Shown here piece by piece: positions 28,393 through 36,807 of a DNA stretch of 64,000 nucleotides. Each line of letters starts with the position of its first letter. Within the stretch, counting starts at the first letter, position 1. The stretch lies in the NCBI RefSeq assembly GCF_001073085.1, contig NZ_JVFV01000033.1, forward strand, positions 49,272-113,271. Direction: 5' to 3'. The notes under the pieces were generated by a model. It ran no database searches and was not told the DNA's origin. It saw nothing but the letters and a program-made list of their open reading frames with translations. Position numbers and translations under genes: made by a program. This stretch comes from Streptococcus pseudopneumoniae. Lineage in GTDB: Bacteria > Bacillota > Bacilli > Lactobacillales > Streptococcaceae.

Positions 28393-30168
28393 TTATTTAA
28401 TTGCGCGTGATTGCAACCCTTCTTCTTCTAAGAAGAGGCGGAATGGTACAAGCTCTTCAGCTTCGTATTTTTCCTTGAAGGCTTTGATAGCTTCTTCTGA
28501 GTGTTGTTTTGGATCCAACTCAAGTACTTCTACTGGAAGTGGACGATGTGGAGTGATGTGAGCATCGATAACAACAGTTTTACCTTCTTTGTTCAATTTA
28601 ACAGCTTCTGCAACAACTGCATCGATGTCTTCGATACGGTCAACTGTAAATCCTACAGCACCTTGCGCTTCAGCGATTTTCGCATAGTCAGCATTAGGGA
28701 AGTCACAACCAAACAAGTGTTTGTTTGTGTCTTCGTATTTGTCCTTAATGAAGGCATATTTACCATTTGAGAAGACCACGTTAATAACTGGAAGGTCGTA
28801 TTGAACGTTTGTGATCACGTCTGGGTAGCACATGTTGAAGGCACCATCACCCATGATGTTCCATACTTGGCGATCTGGATTGTCTTTCTTAGCAGCAATA
28901 CCACCAGGAAGGGCAATACCCATTGTCGCAAAGAGTGGAGATGTACGCCACATGTTCTTAGGTGTCATGTGAAGATGACGAGTAGATGTTTGAGTAGTGT
29001 CACCTACGTCGATTGAGTAGATAGCGTCTTGATCAGCGTATTTGTTGATAGCATTGTAAACTTGATACAATTGCAATTCACCCTCAGTTTTACCTTCGAG
29101 TTTGTTCATGTAATCACGCCAGTTTTGGTTGTTCTTCACGTTTGCACGCCACCATGGAGTAGATTCAACTGGGTTCACTTTGTCAAGGATAGCTTTAGCT
29201 GCTTGACCTGCGTCACCAAGGATTGAAGCGTCAAGGGCGTGACGTTTACCAAGTTTGTAAGGGTCGATATCCACTTGGATGAATTTTTCAGTGTTTTTAA
29301 ATGCTTCGTATACTTCAGCAAATGGGAAGTTTGAACCAAGGAAAAGAACTGTGTCTGCTTCAAAGACCACTTCGTTGGCTGGTTTCCAACCAACACGGTA
29401 AGCAGAACCTGTCAAACCTTCGTAGTTCCATTCGAAAGCTTCGAAGTTTTTACCAGTTGTAATGATTGGTGCTTTGATTTTACGTGACAATTCAGTAATC
29501 ACTTCACCAGCTTTAACACCACCGTAACCAGCGTAGATAACTGGACGTTCAGCGTTGTTCAAAATTTCAACAGCTTTGTCGATTTCAACTTCGTTCAAAG
29601 CAGGAGCGATGAATGAACGCTCGTAAGAACCTGAACCGTAGTATGAGTTTTCGTCGATTTCTTGGAAACCAAAGTTTACTGGAATTTCAACAACGGCTGG
29701 ACCTTTTTTAGAAACGGCAGCACGGCAAGCTTCGTCGATCACTTTTGGTAATTGCTCTGCGTAAGCTACACGTTTGTTGTAAACAGCGATACCGTTGTAC
29801 ATTGGGTTTTGGTTCAATTCTTGGAAGGCATCCATGTTGAGTTCATTAACAGGACGTGATCCAAGGATAGCGAGGAATGGAGTGTTATCCATAGCTGCAT
29901 CGTAAACACCGTTGATCAAGTGAGTCGCACCTGGACCACCTGAACCAACTGCAACACCGATAGAACCGCCAAATTTAGCCTGCATAACTGCTGCAAGAGC
30001 ACCTGTTTCTTCGTGACGAACTTGCAAGAAACGGATATCTTTGTCTTCAGCCAAAGCGTCCATAAGTGAGCTGAGTGTTCCTGATGGGATACCGTAGATA
30101 GTGTCTACGCCCCATGTTTTCAATACGTTAAGCATTGCTGCAGATGCAGTAATTTTCCCTTGAGTCAT
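28393..30168 (-). CDS. spxB: Pyruvate oxidase
   Basis: Thiamine-diphosphate, FAD-dependent enzyme of 591 residues that turns pyruvate, phosphate and O2 into acetyl phosphate, CO2 and H2O2. Mitis-group streptococci use the peroxide in competition. The N-terminal PYR domain has [14 protein letters not shown] with the catalytic Glu; the C-terminal PP domain has the ThDP motif [12 protein letters not shown], ending in NGKYAFIK. The full sequence matches the streptococcal enzyme in length. The upstream region carries several cre-like sites, consistent with known CcpA control of spxB. Confidence 0.98.
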   Translation of the reverse strand: MTQGKITASAAMLNVLKTWGVDTIYGIPSGTLSSLMDALAEDKDIRFLQVRHEETGALAAVMQAKFGGSIGVAVGSGGPGATHLINGVYDAAMDNTPFLAILGSRPVNELNMDAFQELNQNPMYNGIAVYNKRVAYAEQLPKVIDEACRAAVSKKGPAVVEIPVNFGFQEIDENSYYGSGSYERSFIAPALNEVEIDKAVEILNNAERPVIYAGYGGVKAGEVITELSRKIKAPIITTGKNFEAFEWNYEGLTGSAYRVGWKPANEVVFEADTVLFLGSNFPFAEVYEAFKNTEKFIQVDIDPYKLGKRHALDASILGDAGQAAKAILDKVNPVESTPWWRANVKNNQNWRDYMNKLEGKTEGELQLYQVYNAINKYADQDAIYSIDVGDTTQTSTRHLHMTPKNMWRTSPLFATMGIALPGGIAAKKDNPDRQVWNIMGDGAFNMCYPDVITNVQYDLPVINVVFSNGKYAFIKDKYEDTNKHLFGCDFPNADYAKIAEAQGAVGFTVDRIEDIDAVVAEAVKLNKEGKTVVIDAHITPHRPLPVEVLELDPKQHSEEAIKAFKEKYEAEELVPFRLFLEEEGLQSRAIK

Positions 30169-30204
30169 AATGATAACTCTCCTTAAAAGTTAATTTGATG
30201 AATA

Positions 30205-30342
30205 ATAAAAGCGCTTTTATATGTTTTTTGAAAACGATTCAGTAAATTTACACTCCTAATTTATCACATTTACTTATAGTTTCATAAGAATGTGCTCACA
30301 AAACTTCATTATCTATTACAGTACAGATTGAAAACGTTTTGA
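30205..30342 (-). promoter_or_regulatory. Three candidate cre sites upstream of spxB
   Basis: ATAAAAGCGCTTTTAT (30205-30220, fully palindromic), TGAAAACGATTCAG (30229-30242) and TGAAAACGTTTTGA (30329-30342, one mismatch to consensus). The last two start exactly 100 bp apart. A -10-like TATAAG/GATAAAT stretch lies between, but I could not fix one promoter. Confidence 0.5.
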
Positions 30343-30362
30343 AAATCTGTGTTAGAATAGCA

Positions 30363-30388
30363 AAAAAGCGGTTAAGACCGCCTTTTTA
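30363..30388. terminator. copA operon terminator
   Basis: AAAAAGCGGT/ACCGCCTTTTT hairpin with T-runs on both strands, between the BOX element and the spxB control region. Confidence 0.75.
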
Positions 30389-30493
30389 TACTCAATGAAA
30401 ATCAAAGAGCAAACTAGGAAGCTAGCCGCAGGCTGTACTTGAGTACGGCAAGGTGAAGCTGACGTGGTTTGAATTTGATTTTCGAAGAGTATT
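30388..30493. repeat. BOX-type repeat (A-C arrangement)
   Basis: Ends with TACTCAATGAAAATCAAA and TTGATTTTCGAAGAGTA, the known BOX C and A termini, with the core GCTAGCCGCAGGCTG and GTACGGCAAGG-GAAGCTGACGTGG. No boxB is present. Its outer end merges with the copA stop codon at 30492. Confidence 0.9.
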
Positions 30494-32714
30494 AATCGAC
30501 TTTAGTAAAATTAAGCATAAGAGAGCTGATCAGAACAGAGACTGAACTAAAGGCCATAGCTAATCCTGCAAGTTCTGGATTGAGCACCAAACCAAGACTT
30601 GAAAAGACTCCTGCTGCAATCGGAATACCAATGAGGTTATAGATAGAAGCCCAGAAAAGATTGAGTAGAATACGATTAAAGGTTTTCTTACTCATATCAA
30701 AAGCACGTGCCAATCCTAGTAAATTGTTAGTTGTAAGGACAAGATCTGCTGATTCAATGGCAATATCTGTCCCAGAGCCCATGGCAATTCCGACATCCGC
30801 TACACTGAGGGCCGGCGCATCATTGATACCATCTCCAACAAAGGCCAATTTGCCATTCTTTTGAAGCTTGTGAATTTCATGTGCCTTTTCCTCTGGCAAG
30901 ACATTTGCGATCACTTCTTCGATTCCAATTTGCTCTGCAATCGCATGCGCTACTCCAGCATTATCTCCGGTAAGCATGACCGTTCTAAGACCACGTTTTT
31001 TCAATTTAGCAATAGCTTCTTGAGCATTTTCCTTAGGGACATCCTGCAAGGCAATTAAGCCTTTTAGTTCACCATCTACTGATAAGAAGACAACTGTTTT
31101 CGCTTCTTTCTCAAGCAAATCAAATCGTTCTTGATAATCATGTGGAATAGCAAGATCATCTAAGAGTTTGGCATTCCCAAGCAAGACTTGTTTACTATTA
31201 ATAATCCCAGTCACACCTTTTCCATGCAAGGCTTGGAAGTTTTCCACTGGGTAAAGGCTAATTCCTAGTTCAGATGCACGATTAACAATAGCTTGAGCTA
31301 GCGGGTGTTGAGATACATCTTCCAGTGAAGCAGCCAAACTTAGCACTTCTCTTTCATCACCGATAACATCTGTCACTACTGGCTTCCCTTCGGTCAAGGT
31401 TCCTGTCTTATCAAAAACAACCGTTTGGACTTTTTGGATTTCCTGTAAAACTGTACCATTTTTGAGAAGAATCCCCATCTTGGCACTTCGTCCTGTTCCA
31501 ACCATGAGTGCTGTCGGTGTCGCGAGTCCTAGTGCACAAGGACAGGCAATTATCAAAACAGCAACTCCGTAGAGAAGTGAAGTCACAAAGCTATCTCCAA
31601 GTAAAACAAACCAGACCCAAAAAGTAAGAAGTCCTAAAATGACAACTGCTGGTACAAAAATCCCAGAAATCTTGTCTGTCAAATCTTGAATAGGAGCACG
31701 GCTCGTTTGCGCTTTTTTCACAAAGTCCACAATCTGAGCCAGCATAGTCTCAGAGCCCACTTTTTCGGCTCTAAAAATGATCGTACCACTATTATTGATG
31801 GTTGAACCAATGACAGCATCTCCAACTGATTTATCGACTGGAATACTTTCCCCAGTCACCATTGATTCATCAATACTCGTTTCACCTTCTAACACAGTCC
31901 CATCAACGGCAATTTTTTCACCTGGTCGAACGCGAATGAGATCCCCAACTTTGACTTGTTCTAGAGGGATTTGAACATAAACATCATCACGCAAAACCTC
32001 TGCTGTTTTTGCTTGTAGGTCTAATAATTTTTCGACTGCCTGCGAAGTATTTTTTCGCATTTTTTCCTCAAAAACTGCTCCCAAAAGAATGAAGAAGAGG
32101 ATAAATGCAGCACTTTCAAAGTAAACGGGCAGACCAGTGAAGAGGGCAACTAAGCTATAGAAATAGGCCACTAGGGTTCCCAGAGCAACCAAGGTATCCA
32201 TGTTGGAATTGTGCTTTTTAAAACTAGCCCAGGCGCTTCTGATATATGGAACTCCAGCTACCAGCATAATGGGTGTTGTGGCTAAAAAGGTGCCCCAACG
32301 CATGACTTGGTGACTAATTCCTCCTGTAGACATCCCAATCATGAGAATCACAAGAGGCACAGTAAAGATACTAGTAATCCAAAAACGCTGTAAAAGGCTT
32401 AGAGTTTTTTTAGTTTTTTCAACAACGGTATAGGTTCCCTTTTGCATCTTCATGCCGCATGAAAATTCATGCTCACCCAGGTCTTGAGGCGTAAAGCGAA
32501 TAATTTTTTCCTCATCTTGAGCGATTGGTTCTAGAATCCCTTCTTCTTCGAAGAGAATCTCTTTATAACAGTTTGAAGGTGTCACACGATGAAAGGTAAT
32601 CTCAGCAGGAATCCCTTTTTGCAGTTGAATGTGGGCTGGATGGTAGCCTTTGTCTGCCGTGATACGGATTTTTTGAACACCATTTTCAAGACTTGCTTTT
32701 ACAATTTCAGTCAT
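30492..32714 (-). CDS. copA: Copper-exporting P1B-type ATPase with cupredoxin-like N-terminus
   Basis: A 740-residue copper exporter. Residues 1-100 form a cupredoxin-like domain related to CupA, with Cys49 and the CGMKM at 86-90 as probable Cu(I) ligands. Six or more membrane helices follow, with the transport site [10 protein letters not shown], actuator TGES, phosphorylation [19 protein letters not shown], and [10 protein letters not shown]. Exports Cu(I) to protect against copper in the host. Last gene of copY-cupA-copA, 9 nt after cupA. Confidence 0.97.
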   Translation of the reverse strand: MTEIVKASLENGVQKIRITADKGYHPAHIQLQKGIPAEITFHRVTPSNCYKEILFEEEGILEPIAQDEEKIIRFTPQDLGEHEFSCGMKMQKGTYTVVEKTKKTLSLLQRFWITSIFTVPLVILMIGMSTGGISHQVMRWGTFLATTPIMLVAGVPYIRSAWASFKKHNSNMDTLVALGTLVAYFYSLVALFTGLPVYFESAAFILFFILLGAVFEEKMRKNTSQAVEKLLDLQAKTAEVLRDDVYVQIPLEQVKVGDLIRVRPGEKIAVDGTVLEGETSIDESMVTGESIPVDKSVGDAVIGSTINNSGTIIFRAEKVGSETMLAQIVDFVKKAQTSRAPIQDLTDKISGIFVPAVVILGLLTFWVWFVLLGDSFVTSLLYGVAVLIIACPCALGLATPTALMVGTGRSAKMGILLKNGTVLQEIQKVQTVVFDKTGTLTEGKPVVTDVIGDEREVLSLAASLEDVSQHPLAQAIVNRASELGISLYPVENFQALHGKGVTGIINSKQVLLGNAKLLDDLAIPHDYQERFDLLEKEAKTVVFLSVDGELKGLIALQDVPKENAQEAIAKLKKRGLRTVMLTGDNAGVAHAIAEQIGIEEVIANVLPEEKAHEIHKLQKNGKLAFVGDGINDAPALSVADVGIAMGSGTDIAIESADLVLTTNNLLGLARAFDMSKKTFNRILLNLFWASIYNLIGIPIAAGVFSSLGLVLNPELAGLAMAFSSVSVLISSLMLNFTKVD

Positions 32715-32723
32715 ATCATTCTC

Positions 32724-33095
32724 CTATTCTACAATCATCTTACCGTGCATCATATTCATGCCACAAGAGAAACCATATTCTCCTGCTTTTTCAGGAGTAA
32801 TTTCAACCACATATTGGTCTCCCATAGGCAGATCAGCATGCACACCAAAGTCTGGGAAAACGATTTGGTCCAAGCAAGGTGAAGGATCTTTTCGATCGAA
32901 AATAATGCGAGCAGGTTGCGATTTTTTGAGGATAATGGTTTCTGGAGTATATCCTCCCATGACCTCCACTCGAATCTCCTGATAGCCATTTTTTTGCTGG
33001 GCTCTCTTAGCATCTTCTTGCGGTTTTTTGAAAAACCAAAAGAGGATAAAAGCAATCATTCCTAAAACAATAATAGATACAAATAGATTTAACAT
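32724..33095 (-). CDS. cupA: Membrane-anchored copper chaperone CupA
   Basis: A 123-residue protein: one N-terminal membrane helix (LFVSIIVLGMIAFILFWFF), then a cupredoxin-fold domain. The Cu(I) ligands known for pneumococcal CupA are present at the same positions: Cys74 in SPCLD, Cys111, Met113, Met115 and Met116 in CGMNMM. It takes up copper and hands it to the CopA N-terminal domain. Found only in streptococci and close relatives. Confidence 0.96.
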   Translation of the reverse strand: MLNLFVSIIVLGMIAFILFWFFKKPQEDAKRAQQKNGYQEIRVEVMGGYTPETIILKKSQPARIIFDRKDPSPCLDQIVFPDFGVHADLPMGDQYVVEITPEKAGEYGFSCGMNMMHGKMIVE

Positions 33096-33105
33096 AGCGT
33101 CTCCT

Positions 33106-33501
33106 TTACATACAATTACATCTTACTTCTGCCACAGCACTTGCTTTTTTCTCAGCAATCACTTCTTCCAAGCCTTCCAAATCAGCTAGGGTAAAGTCAC
33201 ATTCTTCAATCAAATCAGCCAGTAACTGTTTCATTCTGCGAGAACAAAGCTTGTCTTTGATATCCTGGACAAGTAACTTCCTACTATCTTCCTGCGTTAA
33301 AAGAGCTGAATAAGTAAAGGACTTGCCCTGCTTTTCCCGAGTCAAACATTCTTTCTCCACCAAACGTGCCAAGAGTGTCTGAATCGTGGACTTGGACCAG
33401 CTAAACCTTTTCTCTAATACTTTGATGAGATCGGTACTAGTCTGCTCTCCCTGCATCCAGATAATCTTCATAACTTGCCATTCTGCATCCGAAATCTGCA
33501 T
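33106..33501 (-). CDS. copY: Copper-responsive repressor CopY
   Basis: A 131-residue MecI/BlaI-type winged-helix repressor from ATG 33501 (MQISDAEWQVMKIIW); the longer frame from 33516 starts with no ribosome site and runs into the operator. The DNA-binding helix is SKSTIQTLLARLVEKECL. The C-terminus ends RCNCM, a single CxC pair in place of the double CxC of enterococcal CopY. Two matching operators lie upstream; the distal one overlaps the -35 box. Copper releases it and lets cupA-copA be expressed. Confidence 0.95.
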   Translation of the reverse strand: MQISDAEWQVMKIIWMQGEQTSTDLIKVLEKRFSWSKSTIQTLLARLVEKECLTREKQGKSFTYSALLTQEDSRKLLVQDIKDKLCSRRMKQLLADLIEECDFTLADLEGLEEVIAEKKASAVAEVRCNCM

Positions 33502-33517
33502 GGTTATCTCCTCCAAA

Positions 33518-33573
33518 ATCTACAATTGTCAATCACAATTATCAGTATACTCTTAAAATCTACATTTGTCAAC
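33518..33573 (-). promoter_or_regulatory. cop promoter with two CopY operators
   Basis: Two sites fit the streptococcal cop operator consensus RNYKACANNYGTMRNY at every position on the minus strand: 33518-33533 (ATTGACAATTGTAGAT) and 33558-33573 (GTTGACAAATGTAGAT). The promoter is TTGACA (33567-33572), 17-bp spacer, TATACT (33544-33549), so the distal operator covers the -35 box and the other lies just past the start site. Confidence 0.85.
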
Positions 33574-33740
33574 TAAATTTCCTAAAAATTTTTAAATTTC
33601 TCTTTCCAATAGATTTTGACTATCATTGTGATAAAAAATACATATTATTCAAAAGAGATTTTTAAAGCTACAATTTTTTATCATTTAGCATCATTTTTCA
33701 CCTATATTATACATGATGTGTAATATAGCAAAATTCAAAA

Positions 33741-33916
33741 GAGGCTGGGACAAAAGTCCTAGCCTCTCAATTGTCTTTGGATTGTCTAGCAAGACGCAGT
33801 GGTTGAGTGGGCTCTACTACGCTGATTTCATCAGCTTTTACAGCCCTACTCAACTGTGCGGAGGTGGGACGACGAAATCGAATTCTAACGAATTACCGAT
33901 TTCTGTCCCACTCTCT
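33741..33916. mobile_element. 176-bp MITE-like element, copy 1
   Basis: Bounded by imperfect terminal inverted repeats (GAGGCTGGGACAAAAGTC and GAGAGTGGGACAGAAATC read inward). Contains a long internal hairpin GTTGAGTGGGCT/AGCCC-ACTCAAC around 33802-33852 with an inner GCTGA/TCAGC loop. Copy 2 (56710-56885) differs at only three positions. The right end abuts or overlaps the hsdM stop (33915-33917). No credible gene. Confidence 0.85.
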
Positions 33917-35516
33917 AAATCTCTTTCAATTTTTCAAGATAGGCGGTTAATTCTGCTTGGGCTTCTGGTGTTGTGCCTACTAGTTGGCTGCGCATGTGTG
34001 CGAGTCTGGCTTCGACTTCTCCAATCTCTTTATCAATCTCTGCGAGTTGGTCTGCAAGGTCGGCTAGGGGAACAATGGGTTCTTCTTCAAAGGTATCGAC
34101 ATAGCGTGGAATGTTGAGGTTGTAGTCATTTTCGACAATCTCTTCAAAGCTGGCTAGATAGGCAAACTTCTCGACATTCTCGCGTTTTTGATAGGTCTCC
34201 AAAATCTTGGCAATATGGTCTTCGGTCATATTGTTTTGATTTTTCCCTTTTTCAAACTCTTTTGAGGCATCGATAAAGAAGACATCCTTATTGGTGCGAT
34301 TCTTTTTAAGGATAATAATAGTTGTCGGGATAGAGGTGTTGTAGAAGATATTTGCTGGCAAGCCGATAACTGTATCAATAGCGCCTTCTTCTAGCAGGTG
34401 CTGGCGAATCTTTTGCTCGGCTGCTCCTCGAAAGAGAACTCCGTGAGGAAGGACAATGGCCATGACACCATTATGCTTGAGATGGTAAAAACCGTGAAGG
34501 AGGAAGGCAAAATCTGCTTTGGACTTAGGTGCAAGAACTCCATAACTTGAGAAGCGAGGATCTTGTAGGAAGCCACTATCTGCTGACCACTTCAGTGAAT
34601 AGGGTGGGTTCATCAAAACCCCATCAAAGTCTGTCGGCTCCGTAGTCGGCCAGTCTTCGTCTAGGGTATCGTGGTGGCTGAGGTGATAGTTCTCAATCGC
34701 AACCCCATGAAGCATCATATTCATACGAGCAAGGTTGAAGGTCGAAGTAATCAACTCTTGACCGTAGTAAGAAATAGTCGAAGCTTCCTTACTATAGCGC
34801 TTGGCATTGAGCAAGAGAGATCCAGAACCCATGGTCGGGTCGTAAACCGACATCCCTTTTTGATGCTCGCGACCTGCAAAGACAATCTGAGTCATGAGGT
34901 GTGAAACTGCTTGAGGTGTATAAAACTCTCCAGCCTTTTTCCCAGAATCACTGGCAAACTGACCAATCAAGTACTCATAAGCATCACCCAAGATATCACC
35001 AGCATGACCAGACACATTGAGGTCGTTGAGCTGTTTCATAACCTCAGAGATGGTCTTGTTTTGCTTTTGTGGGGTATTACCTAGCTTTTTAGCATAGAGG
35101 TCGATATCTTCGAAGAGATTTTCAAATTTTTCATTGGCCTGCTCGATATCACGGAAACTTTGGGCTAGGGACTCTAGCTGGAAGGTTCCTTCATGGATAG
35201 ACTGAACCAGCTTGGTAAAGGTTAGAGAAGGCTCAATCACATAGCCCAGCTCGTCATTTAAGACCTCAATGAGGTCTTCACGGACATCTGCATCCGTAAA
35301 GTTTTCCTCGTAGAGAAGCTGCGCTTGCTGGAAGGACTCAAAGGTCTCGTCCAAGTTATCACAGACGGCTTGGAGGATCTTGTCGGATAGGTACTTGTAG
35401 AAAATCAAGCCCAAGAGGTAGGACTTGTATTCATTGGCTTCCATCTGGCCACGCAGGATATCTGCGGCATTCCAGAGGGATTGGTAGAGTTCTCTTGATA
35501 AATCTGTTTGTGACAT
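33915..35516 (-). CDS. hsdM: Type I restriction-modification system, methyltransferase subunit HsdM
   Basis: N6-adenine DNA methyltransferase subunit, 533 residues from ATG 35516 (MSQTDLSRELYQ), which has AGGAGA just upstream. Motifs: GEFYTPQAVSHLM before the SAM site, motif I DPTMGSGSLLLN, motif IV NPPYSLKW. C-terminal coiled coil contacts HsdS. Two HsdM with one HsdS make the modification enzyme. Last gene of the hsd operon; its stop codon sits in the end of the 176-bp element. Confidence 0.97.
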   Translation of the reverse strand: MSQTDLSRELYQSLWNAADILRGQMEANEYKSYLLGLIFYKYLSDKILQAVCDNLDETFESFQQAQLLYEENFTDADVREDLIEVLNDELGYVIEPSLTFTKLVQSIHEGTFQLESLAQSFRDIEQANEKFENLFEDIDLYAKKLGNTPQKQNKTISEVMKQLNDLNVSGHAGDILGDAYEYLIGQFASDSGKKAGEFYTPQAVSHLMTQIVFAGREHQKGMSVYDPTMGSGSLLLNAKRYSKEASTISYYGQELITSTFNLARMNMMLHGVAIENYHLSHHDTLDEDWPTTEPTDFDGVLMNPPYSLKWSADSGFLQDPRFSSYGVLAPKSKADFAFLLHGFYHLKHNGVMAIVLPHGVLFRGAAEQKIRQHLLEEGAIDTVIGLPANIFYNTSIPTTIIILKKNRTNKDVFFIDASKEFEKGKNQNNMTEDHIAKILETYQKRENVEKFAYLASFEEIVENDYNLNIPRYVDTFEEEPIVPLADLADQLAEIDKEIGEVEARLAHMRSQLVGTTPEAQAELTAYLEKLKEI

Positions 35517-35577
35517 AAGGTCTCCTATCAATTTCTACTTTCATTCATTTAGTGTAACTTTTTACTGTCTTGGTATC

Positions 35578-36807
35578 TTAGATAAACATTTTTCTAAGTA
35601 GGGTTTGTTTGCTTTCTTTGAGCTGGTTGACTTTTTCCTCTTGTTTGGCAATAGACTTGTCTAGGTCTTGAAAAAAAGTATGTATTATCCTTTGTTCCTC
35701 CATACTAGGAAATAGTAATTTACCTTGAAGGCTACCTTCATCCGTTATATTAATAGTATTCTTGGCTCCTTTTGTAACAATAGGAGATAAATACTTAGAA
35801 GCTTTATTATCGTCCATAAGTGATAAGCCAACAAATGGAGCAAAAATTTGTTTTGTAGATTTGAATACAGCATATAACGGAGATACTATCCCTGTAGTAT
35901 ATGATATCTGGAAAATTCCATAGGGAGCGCCTTTTAATGGACTCTTTGTATAAATTAAGTTTTCTTTATTTACTACTTTATAGTTAGATAAATCTGCTCC
36001 AGCAAATGATCTTCCTTGATATTCGATTTGATTAACCACGCCTGCTTCACGTGATACAGACAATACTTGATTTTTATCATATGCTAAATCCACATTTCTA
36101 TCTTTAGAAACTTTTAAAACTTCATACAAATACTTTTCCTTCCACTCATCTTCAAATCCTGCGAAGCGAAGGGCTGGTTTGGTTTGTCCTTTGGCTGGGA
36201 AGAGGAGCTTGAGGTAGGTTTTCTTCTGCTCTTTGAGAACCTCTAACTTACGCTGTTGAAGGCTGATGAGCTGGTCAATATCTTGGAAGAAAGAACCAAT
36301 GGCAGTTTGCTCGGACTGATTAACAGGAAAAATTAGCTCCGTATCAAAGAAATCTTGTGGCGAAATATTTAAAAGACCATGATTTCTGGCTCCTTCTGCT
36401 GCTCGCATAGAAACTTCCTTATACCATTTTGGAGAATCGTAATATACAGCTAAAAAATCTGAATCTATAGAATTGGGCCTAAAAACTATATATAATGTTG
36501 ATAATACTCCCATTTCATAATTATCCAATCTTTTAACTGCACCCCATGGATAATCTGACGAATAAGATTTATTATACGCAAATTCTCCTTTTTTCAATAA
36601 ATAATATCCACTAACGTCTTTACTCGCAACCTTTTTATTAAAGAAAGTTTGTTGGTCAATCAATCCATATTGGGCAGAAATAGTCAAAGGTAAATCAGAT
36701 TCCAAATTTTTATTTTTCCTCGTAACTCTTTCCACCAATTCTCCCAACTTCTTTTCTTCCCAAGATTCAGCATAGTTTTTAAAACGATAATCTGGTATCT
36801 TAATCAT
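35578..36807 (-). CDS. hsdS: Type I restriction-modification system, specificity subunit HsdS
   Basis: A 409-residue specificity subunit with two target-recognition domains (about 10-165 and 215-365), each followed by a conserved helix: QTAIGSFFQDIDQLISLQQ and QRIIHTFFQDLDKSIAKQE. These helices space the half-sites. The recognition domains are much more A+T rich than the helices, as usual for exchanged specificity modules. It overlaps the SIR2-like gene by 8 bp and precedes hsdM by 61 bp. No inverted partial hsdS and no recombinase lie nearby, so it does not look like an inverting locus. Confidence 0.95.
   Translation of the reverse strand: MIKIPDYRFKNYAESWEEKKLGELVERVTRKNKNLESDLPLTISAQYGLIDQQTFFNKKVASKDVSGYYLLKKGEFAYNKSYSSDYPWGAVKRLDNYEMGVLSTLYIVFRPNSIDSDFLAVYYDSPKWYKEVSMRAAEGARNHGLLNISPQDFFDTELIFPVNQSEQTAIGSFFQDIDQLISLQQRKLEVLKEQKKTYLKLLFPAKGQTKPALRFAGFEDEWKEKYLYEVLKVSKDRNVDLAYDKNQVLSVSREAGVVNQIEYQGRSFAGADLSNYKVVNKENLIYTKSPLKGAPYGIFQISYTTGIVSPLYAVFKSTKQIFAPFVGLSLMDDNKASKYLSPIVTKGAKNTINITDEGSLQGKLLFPSMEEQRIIHTFFQDLDKSIAKQEEKVNQLKESKQTLLRKMFI

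Noticed and set aside
30388..30493. BOX element as a novel regulatory RNA
   Set aside because: It fits the known BOX family of pneumococcal repeats and shows no feature beyond it.
33713..34117. Open frame of 134 codons across the 176-bp element and hsdM end
   Set aside because: It crosses a repeat and the antisense of hsdM, with no ribosome site and no recognisable domain.
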